Source of the DNA: Bacillota bacterium
Lineage (GTDB): Bacteria > Bacillota > Clostridia > Acetivibrionales > DSM-1351
Reading direction: 5' to 3'
Length of the DNA stretch: 21,213 bases
Assembly (NCBI GenBank): GCA_023436515.1
Contig: JAEZIV010000250.1
Coordinates: 1 to 21,213 of the forward strand
The notes under the pieces: generated by a model
Seen by the model: only the letters and a program-made list of their open reading frames with translations
Databases searched by the model: none
Told to the model about the DNA's origin: nothing
In this document: in pieces, positions 7,365 through 15,052 of the stretch
How the letters are laid out: every line of letters begins with the position of its first letter
How positions within the stretch are numbered: position 1 is the stretch's first letter
Program-made: the position numbers and the translations under genes

Positions 7365-9770
7365 ATGAAGCTGTGGTATGAGCAACCGGCAGAATCCTGG
7401 GTTGAGGCTTTACCAATAGGAAACGGCAGGCTTGGTGCAATGATATTTGGTAAAACCCATGAGGAGATTATCTCCTTAAACGAGGATACCCTCTGGTCAG
7501 GTTACCCCAAAGATATGAACAAAATTGGTAAAGCAGGGATCTTTCATAAAGCAGTCACTCTCACAAAGCAGAAGAAATATAATGAAGCTCAGGCCTTGAT
7601 AGAAGAACAGCTTACTTCGGGCTGGGGACAGTCCTACCTGCCCTTGGGGGATATTAGGCTTAATTTCTATCATTCGGGCAATATTGAGAGTTACGTTCGG
7701 GAGCTTGATATAGCTTCTGCAATATCAAGAGTGGAATACCTTTTAGAGGGTGTAAGGTACAGGAGAGAGCTGTTTGCCTCGGCTCCTGATAATGCAATTG
7801 TTATTAAGCTTTCATCCGATCAAAAAGGAAGTATCAGCTTTTCAATGACCTTTGACTGCCAGATAAAGTCAACAGTAGAGGTCAAGGATAATTTTCTTGT
7901 TTTAAAGGGAGAAGCACCCTCCCACGTGGAGCCAAGCTATAGTAATGATCTGCAAAATCCCGTTATATATTCTGATAAGGACGAGGAACGGGGTATGCTT
8001 TTTACTGCAATGGCAGGTGTTAAAGCATCGGGTGGACATATAGTCCAGGGTATATCAGAAATAATGGTTGATAAGGCTGATGAGGTACTAATATTCATTA
8101 ATGCTCAAACCAGCTTTGATGGCTATGATGTACAACCCTTTCTCAGTCAAAGGGATTATGAAGGAATTTGTATTGATCAGGTAAAGGCTGTATACACTAA
8201 GAGCTTCGAAGAATTGCGCTCAACTCATATAGCCGATTATCAAAGGTATTATAACAGGGTGGAGCTGGAGCTTGAAAAAAGTAAAGCATCGGAGCTTCCC
8301 ACCGATGTACGCCTGTACAGATTCCAGTCTCATCATATAGTAGATGACACAGAGTATAAGGTTTCTAATGGGCAGCAAAGGGGTGATCCTGAGTATCATT
8401 TTGAGGATCAGGAGCTTTACGCATTGCTATTCCAGTTTGGACGTTACCTGCTTATTTCTTCCTCCAGGAGGGGAACACAGCCTGCAAACCTGCAGGGTAT
8501 ATGGAATGCTGAGTTGCGCCCGCCCTGGAGCTCAAATTACACAATAAATATCAATGCTCAGATGAATTACTGGCCGGCATTTACCTGTGGGCTGGGAGAG
8601 CTTCAAGAGCCCCTTGTAAAGCTGATAAGTGAGCTGGCTGTTAATGGAAGGGTTACAGCAAAAGAGGTTTATGAAGCAAGGGGCTTTACCTCACACCACA
8701 ATACTGATATTTGGAGATTTACATCTCCGGTTGGAAATGGATGGAAGGGCTCGGCTTCCTTTGCCTTTTGGAATGTTTCTGCCGGATGGTTGTGCAGACA
8801 CCTTTTTGACCAATATGAGTATACCCTTGATCGGGACTTCTTGGAGCAGACAGCTTATCCTATCATGAAAAGTGCAGCTGAGTTTTTATTGGATATACTT
8901 ACAGAAGATAATGAGGGCTATCTCATTGCCTGTCCTTCCACCTCACCTGAAAACATATTTATATATCAGGGGGAAAAGTGCAGTATATCTGAAACAGCTA
9001 CAATGACAATGACAGTTATCAGAGAGCTATTTAAAAATTGCATTAGTGCTGTAAATATCCTTGGACATGATAATGATTTTGCTAAGGAACTCAGCGAAAA
9101 GCTTCAGCGGCTTTACCCTTACAAGGTTGGAAGTAAGGGCCAGCTGTTGGAATGGTATGAGGAGTATGAAGAATTTGAGTCATACCACAGGCATATTTCC
9201 CACCTTTATGGTTTGTATCCCTCAAATGAGATAAGTCTCGAAGCTACTCCGGAGCTGGCAGAGGCCTGTAAAAAGTCACTTGAGATAAGAGGTGATGATG
9301 GTACCGGCTGGAGTATAGGCTGGAAAATCAACCAATGGGCAAGACTTTTTGACGGAGAAAGAGCACTTAAGCTATTGAACAGACAGCTCAGGGTGGTACG
9401 GGATACCGGGACGGAATATAATCATGGAGGAGGAACGTATATAAATTTATTTGATGCTCATCCTCCTTTCCAGATAGATGGTAATTTTGGTGCAACGGCA
9501 GGAATAGCAGAGATGCTCCTTCAAAGCCGTGATAACAAAATATTTATACTTCCGGCGTTACCTTCAAGCTGGAAAAAAGGGCAGGTTAAAGGTATTTGTG
9601 CAAGGGGAAGAATTACGGTAAATATTTATTGGGATCAGGAAGAAATAAAGTCAGAATTTTTATCAGAGATTGATCAAACTGTTATGCTGGCTGTAAAAGG
9701 AACTGCTCTGTCACAATTGGATTTGAAGGCAGGACAGGTTATAACAATTCACAATAAAAATCATATTTGA
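7365..9770 (+). CDS. GH95 alpha-L-fucosidase/alpha-L-galactosidase family enzyme, first copy, cytoplasmic
   Basis: An 801-aa glycoside hydrolase that should remove terminal alpha-1,2-linked L-fucose or L-galactose by inversion. Layout: N-terminal beta-sandwich (about 1-270, opening WVEALPIGNGRLGAMIFG), helical linker, (alpha/alpha)6 barrel (about 330-680) and a C-terminal beta domain. Family active-site positions are present: N395 and N397 in NINAQMNYWP, general acid E529 in CPSTSPEN, and D705 in FQIDGNFG. There is no signal peptide, dockerin or CBM, so it acts in the cytoplasm on imported oligosaccharides. SD AGGGAGG (7351-7357) is 7 bases before the ATG. Against the second copy it has an extra acidic stretch around VDDTEYKVSNGQQRGDPEYH and reads YHRHISHLYGLYP where the other reads GMGHISHLYGCYP. 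The specificities of the two copies therefore probably differ. Confidence 0.93.
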   Translation: MKLWYEQPAESWVEALPIGNGRLGAMIFGKTHEEIISLNEDTLWSGYPKDMNKIGKAGIFHKAVTLTKQKKYNEAQALIEEQLTSGWGQSYLPLGDIRLNFYHSGNIESYVRELDIASAISRVEYLLEGVRYRRELFASAPDNAIVIKLSSDQKGSISFSMTFDCQIKSTVEVKDNFLVLKGEAPSHVEPSYSNDLQNPVIYSDKDEERGMLFTAMAGVKASGGHIVQGISEIMVDKADEVLIFINAQTSFDGYDVQPFLSQRDYEGICIDQVKAVYTKSFEELRSTHIADYQRYYNRVELELEKSKASELPTDVRLYRFQSHHIVDDTEYKVSNGQQRGDPEYHFEDQELYALLFQFGRYLLISSSRRGTQPANLQGIWNAELRPPWSSNYTININAQMNYWPAFTCGLGELQEPLVKLISELAVNGRVTAKEVYEARGFTSHHNTDIWRFTSPVGNGWKGSASFAFWNVSAGWLCRHLFDQYEYTLDRDFLEQTAYPIMKSAAEFLLDILTEDNEGYLIACPSTSPENIFIYQGEKCSISETATMTMTVIRELFKNCISAVNILGHDNDFAKELSEKLQRLYPYKVGSKGQLLEWYEEYEEFESYHRHISHLYGLYPSNEISLEATPELAEACKKSLEIRGDDGTGWSIGWKINQWARLFDGERALKLLNRQLRVVRDTGTEYNHGGGTYINLFDAHPPFQIDGNFGATAGIAEMLLQSRDNKIFILPALPSSWKKGQVKGICARGRITVNIYWDQEEIKSEFLSEIDQTVMLAVKGTALSQLDLKAGQVITIHNKNHI

Positions 9771-9793
9771 ATCAAAGATAGGAGATGAATACA

Positions 9794-12157
9794 ATGGAGC
9801 ATAACTTTCACCTTCGTTACAATACTGCAGCAGATGTCTGGAATGACGCAGTGCCCCTTGGAAATGGAAGACTTGGAGCCATGGTGTATGGGCACACAAA
9901 TATTGACCGTATACAATTAAATGATGATTCCTTGTGGTATGGTGCCTTTATGGATCGAAACAATCCATCACTAAAGGAAAAGCTGCCTGAAATCAGAAGA
10001 TTAATACTAGCGGGAGACATCTACCATGCTGAGGAGCTCATTATGCAATATATGGCGGGAACTCCTGCCTGTATGCGTCACTACACCCTGCTGGGTGAGT
10101 TGGATATTGCATTGAATCAGCATTTACCCTTTGCTTCGGGAGCTGTGCCGAACAGCGATGGTGCAGAAGAGTATTGTGCCGACCTTGACCTGATGACTGG
10201 TTTATATAACATAAATCATAAACAGGATGGAGTCAGCTACAAGAGGGAAATGTTTATAAGTCATCCAGCCCAAGTAATGTGCATCCGTCTTGTAAGTGAA
10301 ACTCCCGGTGCAATCAATCTGGACGTTGTGCTGAATAGAATAGGAATATCCGATGCTGTTACCATGGACGACAGAAGACCCGGAAGAAAAGTAACCGGTG
10401 GCGGCTGGCCCGCACCTAGTGCAGATTTCATACGTACAATAAATAAAAATACTTTTATGATGAAGGGCCGTGATTCTGATATTGAGTTTGCTACAGCCTT
10501 TTGGATGGAATGCGATGGGGAACTGTTGGATCCTTCATCACAGCTACTTGCAAGAAATAGCTCCGAGGTAATAATTTATCTTGCCTCCTCTACCTCAAAC
10601 CGAGCTGAAGATCCTGTCGCTGATGTGCTTCAGAAGCTGGAGGCTGCTCGTAAAAAAGGTTATGAGGCTTTGCGTGAAGAGCATGTCAAGGATTTCTCGG
10701 CATTAATGGACAGATGTATACTGGATTTAGGACCTGCACCGGCACTTGCCACAGATGAAAGAATTTCTGCTCTTCGTAACGGTGCCAATGATCCTGCATT
10801 GGCTGCGCTATATTTCCAGTTTGGTCGCTACCTAATCGTTTCAGGCGGTCGTGAGAACAGCGCGGCTCTAAACCTGCAGGGAATTTGGAACGCAGAGTTT
10901 GTGCCCATGTGGGATAGTAAGTATACAATAAATATTAATCTGCAAATGAATTATTGGCCTGTGGAAGTATGCAACTTGTCAGAACTGCATATGCCATTAA
11001 TGGATTTGTTGGAGCAGATGCATGAAAAGGGTAAGGAAACCGCTAGAGTAATGTATGGTATGAGAGGCATGGTATGCCATCACAATACCGACTTTTACGG
11101 TGACTGTGCACCACAGGACTGGTACATGGCGGCAATGCCATGGGTAACCGGATCAGCCTGGCTTGGCATGCATGTTTGGGAGCATTACCTGCATACGAAG
11201 GATATAAGTATACTGCAAAGAATGTATCCAATATTGAAAGACATGGCTCTGTTCTATGAAGACTTCCTGATGGAGGTTGATGGAAAGCTTGTTACCTGTC
11301 CATCTGTGTCTCCAGAAAACAGATACTTACTGCCTGACGGGTATGATACTCCGATCTGTGTGGCACCTGCAATGGATAATCAGATACTCCGTGAGTTCTT
11401 TGCAGCCTGTATAGAAATACAGAGCCTTTTAGGTGTAGATAAGGAATTCTCTGAAAAGCTGGCAGAGATGATTAAGCTGCTTCCGGAGGATAAAATCGGG
11501 TCCAAGGGACAACTTCTGGAATGGGATAAGGAATACCCAGAGCTAACTCCTGGGATGGGTCACATTTCTCACCTGTACGGCTGTTACCCGGGAACTCAGA
11601 TCAATTGGCACGATACCCCTGAGCTGCTAGAGGCGGTAAAGAGATCCCTGGAGCTCCGCGTTGATAACGGAGCAGGAAAGCATGGCTGGCCATTAGCCTG
11701 GTTCTTAAATATAAATGCCCGCTTGCTGGACGGAGAGAAAGCAGATAGGGACATCAAGGCCATGCTTACGGATTCCTCGTCGAGAAGCTTGTTTAATGTA
11801 AGTCTTGTTTTCCAGATAGACGGTAACTTCGGTGTTACTGCAGGAATAGCTGAGTGTCTGCTTCAGAGCCATATTGCACTGCACTTCCTTCCTGCTCTGC
11901 CAACCTCCTGGAAGAATGGAAGTATACAGGGGCTTGTTGCACGCGGAGCACGGGAGATTGATCTGAAATGGGATGAGGGTAAACTTACAGAAGCTGTTGT
12001 TCGACCAAAATTCACAGGTACAATTGAGGTGGTTGGAGAGACTCTGAAAGTAACCTGCGGAGATCTACCGGTTCAGACCCAAAAAACTGATGTAGGATTC
12101 TCATTCTCAGCTGAGGGTGGCAATACCTATGTACTTGTTCCGGCTGATATGAATTAA
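9794..12157 (+). CDS. GH95 alpha-L-fucosidase/alpha-L-galactosidase family enzyme, second copy, cytoplasmic
   Basis: A 787-aa GH95 enzyme, paralogous but clearly divergent from the preceding gene. The opening AVPLGNGRLGAMVYG is in the beta-sandwich. Active-site residues are N380 and N382 (NINLQMNYWP), E508 (CPSVSPEN) and D676 (FQIDGNFG). No export signal is seen. The first in-frame ATG (9785) directly abuts the SD AGGAG (9780-9784); the ATG at 9794 is 9 bases from it and is the likely start. Only 23 bases separate it from the first GH95, so they are co-transcribed, and a strong terminator follows. Distinct features include insertions near 190-210 (RRPGRKVTGGGWP) and the loop HHNTDFYGDCAPQDWYM where the first copy has HHNTDIWRFTSP. 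Substrate specificity within GH95 cannot be settled by eye. Confidence 0.93.
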   Translation: MEHNFHLRYNTAADVWNDAVPLGNGRLGAMVYGHTNIDRIQLNDDSLWYGAFMDRNNPSLKEKLPEIRRLILAGDIYHAEELIMQYMAGTPACMRHYTLLGELDIALNQHLPFASGAVPNSDGAEEYCADLDLMTGLYNINHKQDGVSYKREMFISHPAQVMCIRLVSETPGAINLDVVLNRIGISDAVTMDDRRPGRKVTGGGWPAPSADFIRTINKNTFMMKGRDSDIEFATAFWMECDGELLDPSSQLLARNSSEVIIYLASSTSNRAEDPVADVLQKLEAARKKGYEALREEHVKDFSALMDRCILDLGPAPALATDERISALRNGANDPALAALYFQFGRYLIVSGGRENSAALNLQGIWNAEFVPMWDSKYTININLQMNYWPVEVCNLSELHMPLMDLLEQMHEKGKETARVMYGMRGMVCHHNTDFYGDCAPQDWYMAAMPWVTGSAWLGMHVWEHYLHTKDISILQRMYPILKDMALFYEDFLMEVDGKLVTCPSVSPENRYLLPDGYDTPICVAPAMDNQILREFFAACIEIQSLLGVDKEFSEKLAEMIKLLPEDKIGSKGQLLEWDKEYPELTPGMGHISHLYGCYPGTQINWHDTPELLEAVKRSLELRVDNGAGKHGWPLAWFLNINARLLDGEKADRDIKAMLTDSSSRSLFNVSLVFQIDGNFGVTAGIAECLLQSHIALHFLPALPTSWKNGSIQGLVARGAREIDLKWDEGKLTEAVVRPKFTGTIEVVGETLKVTCGDLPVQTQKTDVGFSFSAEGGNTYVLVPADMN

Positions 12158-12173
12158 ATTTAAACATAAAATA

Positions 12174-12229
12174 GCCTCCCAAATAACATTTGCTAATTAA
12201 TCAAGTGTTATTTAGGAGGCATTTTATTT
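12174..12229 (+). terminator. Rho-independent terminator after the GH95 pair
   Basis: GCCTCC (12174-12179) and AAATAACA (12181-12188) pair with TGTTATTT (12206-12213) and GGAGGC (12215-12220), with one mismatch between the two blocks. Four more pairs close a 9-base loop, and ATTTTATTT follows. It ends the importer/GH95 transcription unit. Confidence 0.85.
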
Positions 12230-12422
12230 GCTGTATAATGCTTGACTTAATTGAGCAAAACTGAGGCTCCAAACTTCCCAAAGGTTCTTTAATATGTTAA
12301 AATATTCTAGAGTTAAGGGTATATTATAAGACTAAAATAGCATATATCCCCTGAAATTCATAAATTGAGGCAGATTTTCCAGTTTTAAAATTGCGTAACT
12401 AAAAGTGAAAAGGGGTAAAGCT
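12230..12422 (+). other. Leader region before the GH10 gene; promoter not identified
   Basis: An AT-rich stretch of about 190 bases with no ORF. It must hold a GH10 promoter if the terminator before it is efficient. TATAAT (12234-12239) and TATAAG (12325-12330) are present, but neither has a good -35 at 16-18 bases. GGGTATAT (12317-12324) can pair imperfectly with ATATATCCC (12342-12350). Nothing matches a riboswitch I recognise. Confidence 0.4.
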
Positions 12423-13427
12423 ATGACCAACAGTAAATTAGTTTCTCTGGCTGAGGCATATAAGGATTATTTTAAAATCGGTGCCGCCGTAACTGTTAAT
12501 GATTTCTCGGGAACACATTCAGAATTGCTGAAAAAGCATTTTAACAGCATTACTGCTGAAAATGCTATGAAGTTTGGTGAAATTCACCCTGAGGAAGACA
12601 GATATGATTTTGAAAAGCCGGACATAATGATGGAGTTTGCAAAGAACAATAACATAAAAATGAGAGGACATACCTTTGTATGGCACGGGCAGACCTCGGA
12701 GTGGGTTTTTCTTGACAAGAACGGTAAGGAAGCCTCTAGAGAATTACTCCTGGAAAGATTACAGCAGCATGTAAAAACTGTCTGTGACCGATATAGAGAT
12801 ATTGTGTATTCTTGGGATGTAGTAAATGAAGCCATTGAAGACAAAACCGGTGAGCAGTACAGAGATACAAAATGGAGAAGGATACTGGGTCCGGACTATA
12901 TAAAGACTGTTTTTGATATAGTAAAGCAACACGATAGCAAATCTTCACTTGTGTATAATGATTACAACAATGAACAGCCTGAAAAACTTGAAAAGACCTG
13001 CAGAATGCTGGAAGAACTGCTGAATAAGGGTACACCGATTGATACCGTAGGAATTCAGGCTCATTGGAATATAAGAGATAAGTTTCTGATTGATAATTTG
13101 AAACGTGCTATTGAACGATATGCAGCTCTCGGCCTGAAAATTGAGATAACTGAGCTGGATGTATCAATGTTTGAGTTTGAAGACAAAAGAAAGGATTTAC
13201 TGATACCTAGTGCTGAAATGCTTGATACTCAGGCACAGGTATATAATGATATTTTCTCTGTGTTCAGAGAATACAAAGAGCTGATAACCGCTGTCACCTT
13301 CTGGGGTATAAGTGACAAATATACCTGGAAGGATGGTTTCCCTGTACCGGGAAGAAAAGACTGGCCGATGCTGTTTGATATAAATGGCGGTAAAAAGCTT
13401 TCTTTTGACAGAGTTACGGACTTCTAG
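12423..13427 (+). CDS. Cytoplasmic GH10 endo-beta-1,4-xylanase
   Basis: A 334-aa single-domain GH10 enzyme that cleaves beta-1,4-xylosidic bonds with retention. The acid/base is E136 in WDVVNEAIED and the nucleophile is E244 in ITELDVS. The family motif GHTFVWHGQTSEWVF forms part of the -1/-2 subsites. With no signal peptide, CBM or dockerin and a length near 330 aa, it resembles the known intracellular GH10 xylanases that work on short, decorated imported xylo-oligosaccharides. The reading from a GTG at 12405 was rejected: the SD AGGGG (12411-12415) lies inside it and is 7 bases from the ATG at 12423. Terminators on both sides suggest a separate transcript. It would shorten chains once side groups are removed by the GH95 and GH27 enzymes. 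Confidence 0.95.
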   Translation: MTNSKLVSLAEAYKDYFKIGAAVTVNDFSGTHSELLKKHFNSITAENAMKFGEIHPEEDRYDFEKPDIMMEFAKNNNIKMRGHTFVWHGQTSEWVFLDKNGKEASRELLLERLQQHVKTVCDRYRDIVYSWDVVNEAIEDKTGEQYRDTKWRRILGPDYIKTVFDIVKQHDSKSSLVYNDYNNEQPEKLEKTCRMLEELLNKGTPIDTVGIQAHWNIRDKFLIDNLKRAIERYAALGLKIEITELDVSMFEFEDKRKDLLIPSAEMLDTQAQVYNDIFSVFREYKELITAVTFWGISDKYTWKDGFPVPGRKDWPMLFDINGGKKLSFDRVTDF

Positions 13428-13457
13428 AACCTAAAGTTAAATATCTTTGCTTAAGCT

Positions 13458-13499
13458 AAAGCCCACCACTAGGTAATTTTATCTTATGGTGGACTTTTT
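13458..13499 (+). terminator. Rho-independent terminator after GH10
   Basis: AAAG-C-CCACCA (13458-13468) pairs with TGGTGG-A-CTTT (13487-13497) with one C/A mismatch, around an 18-base loop. The run TTTTT (13495-13499) completes it. Confidence 0.8.
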
Positions 13500-13530
13500 C
13501 CTTTAAGCCAAGGTTTATTTTTCAATTCCC

Positions 13531-13559
13531 TTGTAAGGCTTTAGAACCAAATATATACT
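13531..13559 (+). promoter_or_regulatory. Predicted sigma-A promoter of the GH27 gene
   Basis: TTGTAA (13531-13536), a 17-base spacer and TATACT (13554-13559). It sits between the GH10 terminator and the GH27 start, giving a leader of about 95 nt. The hexamers match the consensus at 4/6 and 5/6. Confidence 0.55.
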
Positions 13560-13571
13560 AAGTTAGTAAGC

Positions 13572-13603
13572 CATAATTGGGCCAAATGCATCAATGAATT
13601 ATG
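13572..13603. promoter_or_regulatory. Inverted repeat just downstream of the GH27 promoter, possible operator
   Basis: CATAATT (13572-13578) and AATTATG (13597-13603) are perfect inverted arms around 18 bases. The left arm overlaps a second small dyad, TTGG-G-CCAA (13577-13585). The position just after the predicted transcription start fits a repressor site or a 5'-leader hairpin. I see no match to a known operator such as a catabolite-response element. Confidence 0.4.
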
Positions 13604-13660
13604 AAATATAAAGCTGAATACAGATCGATTGCCAAGTTCGATTAAAAGGAGGATTAGATT

Positions 13661-14959
13661 ATGTTTTCAAAAAATTCGTTTGTAAAAACTCCCCCCATGG
13701 GTTGGAATAGTTACGATTACTACGATACTACCGTAAATGAGTCCGAGGTCAGAGCTAATGCGGAGTATATGTCAGAGCATTTAAAGGCTCATGGCTACGA
13801 GTATGTGGTTATCGATATTCAATGGTCCGATCCAATTGCAGGTACAGATAGAGAAGCTTATCAGTATATTAATTTCAGTCATTTTGCCATGGATGAGTAT
13901 TCAAGACAGCTTCCGGCAGAGAACCGATTTCCTTCTTCAAAGGGAGGAGCAGGCTTCAAGCCTCTCGCAGACTATATTCACAGTCTGGGACTGAAGTTTG
14001 GCATTCATATAATGAGGGGAATACCCAGATATGCAGCCCATAACCATATGAAGATAAAGGGCACAAAGGTTACTGCAGACAAGATTGCAAACCCCTATTC
14101 CATCTCAAAGTGGAATCCGGATATGTATGGAGTAGACCACAATAAGGAGGGGGCGCAGGAATACTATAACTCTCTATTTGAACTGTATGCCCAATGGGGA
14201 GTGGATTTCGTAAAGGTTGATGATATCTGTAATACCAATATGTACCCCCATAATCCTTATTCAGCCGAGAAGGAAATAGAAATGCTTCATAAAGCCATTG
14301 CAAGCTGCGGAAGAAACATCGTCCTAAGCCTTTCTCCTGGACCTGCAGTTATAGAGAAGGCCTGGCATTTGGAAAAGTATGCTAACATGTGGAGAATTAC
14401 AGATGACTTCTGGGATAACTGGAAGCTCTTAAAGGATATGTTTGAACGCTGCGAGGTTTGGCAGAACCACGTGTCGGAAGGCTGCTTCCCTGACTGTGAC
14501 ATGCTGGCCGTAGGTTGGCTTGGAAAAGGGTTTGGGCAGGAGCGGTATACAAACTTTACAGCTGAGGAGCAGATAACACTAATGAGCTTATGGTGTATAT
14601 TCCGTTCTCCACTGATGATTGGAGCCGAACTAACAAAGCTTGATCAGCAGACACTTGAGCTCCTGACAAACGACGAGGTGCTCCACTTACTTACCGGTTC
14701 TCATGGGGCCAGGCAGATAGAGCGTGATAAAAATCATGCTGTATGGCTAAGTATGGATAATGTTGACGGCAGTGTCTACATTGCTATGTTTAATCTGGCT
14801 GACCATCCTCAAAACCTTAGTATCAGCCTTGAGGAGTTGGGTCTAAAAAATGAGGTAAGTGTACGTGATTTATGGGCTCGAAGGGAGCTTGGCCGGATTT
14901 CGAAGAGAATAGGCGTTGATATACCTGCCCATGGTGCCGTACTTTATAAGCTTGTTTAA
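13661..14959 (+). CDS. GH27 alpha-galactosidase family enzyme, cytoplasmic
   Basis: A 432-aa retaining glycosidase. It opens with the GH27 signature PPMGWNSYDYY, then a (beta/alpha)8 barrel. The nucleophile is D187 in FVKVDDICN. The acid/base, taken as four residues after R245 in WRITDDFWDNW, is D249; D248 is adjacent. A C-terminal beta domain (about 335-432) ends AHGAVLYKLV. There is no signal peptide, so it acts on imported sugars, removing alpha-D-galactosyl groups. The family also contains beta-L-arabinopyranosidases, which would equally suit decorated arabinoxylan. SD AGGAGG (13647-13652) is 8 bases before the ATG. It has its own candidate promoter upstream and a bidirectional terminator downstream, so it is probably monocistronic. 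The insertion around AVDREAYQYINFSHFAMDEY-like residues 65-85 (TDREAYQYINFSHFAMDEYS) makes it longer than minimal members. Confidence 0.93.
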   Translation: MFSKNSFVKTPPMGWNSYDYYDTTVNESEVRANAEYMSEHLKAHGYEYVVIDIQWSDPIAGTDREAYQYINFSHFAMDEYSRQLPAENRFPSSKGGAGFKPLADYIHSLGLKFGIHIMRGIPRYAAHNHMKIKGTKVTADKIANPYSISKWNPDMYGVDHNKEGAQEYYNSLFELYAQWGVDFVKVDDICNTNMYPHNPYSAEKEIEMLHKAIASCGRNIVLSLSPGPAVIEKAWHLEKYANMWRITDDFWDNWKLLKDMFERCEVWQNHVSEGCFPDCDMLAVGWLGKGFGQERYTNFTAEEQITLMSLWCIFRSPLMIGAELTKLDQQTLELLTNDEVLHLLTGSHGARQIERDKNHAVWLSMDNVDGSVYIAMFNLADHPQNLSISLEELGLKNEVSVRDLWARRELGRISKRIGVDIPAHGAVLYKLV

Positions 14960-14970
14960 AATGGACAATA

Positions 14971-15020
14971 AAAAGGGGCCGCGTACAGCTGTTTTTCGAT
15001 AACTCTTGCGAGCCCCTTTT
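14971..15020. terminator. Bidirectional terminator between convergent operons
   Basis: AAAAGGGGC-CGC (14971-14982) pairs with GCG-a-GCCCCTTTT (15008-15020) with one bulged A, around a 25-base loop. The A run on one side and T run on the other let it serve both the GH27 gene (+) and the ABC ATPase gene (-), which converge here. Confidence 0.8.
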
Positions 15021-15052
15021 ACTTCATAATGTGGGGAGAGTAATATGTCCGG

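Noticed and set aside
12234..12239. Perfect TATAAT upstream of the GH10 gene.
   Set aside because: No acceptable -35 at 16-18 bases; that position falls within the terminator stem.
12317..12350. GGGTATAT/ATATATCCC inverted repeat before GH10 as an operator or terminator.
   Set aside because: The stem needs a bulge, is nearly all A-T, and has no T run; such pairs are expected by chance in this AT-rich gap.
7365..14959. Secreted or cellulosomal status of the hydrolases, given the cellulolytic-clostridium look.
   Set aside because: None of the four proteins has an N-terminal signal peptide, a dockerin repeat or a carbohydrate-binding module.
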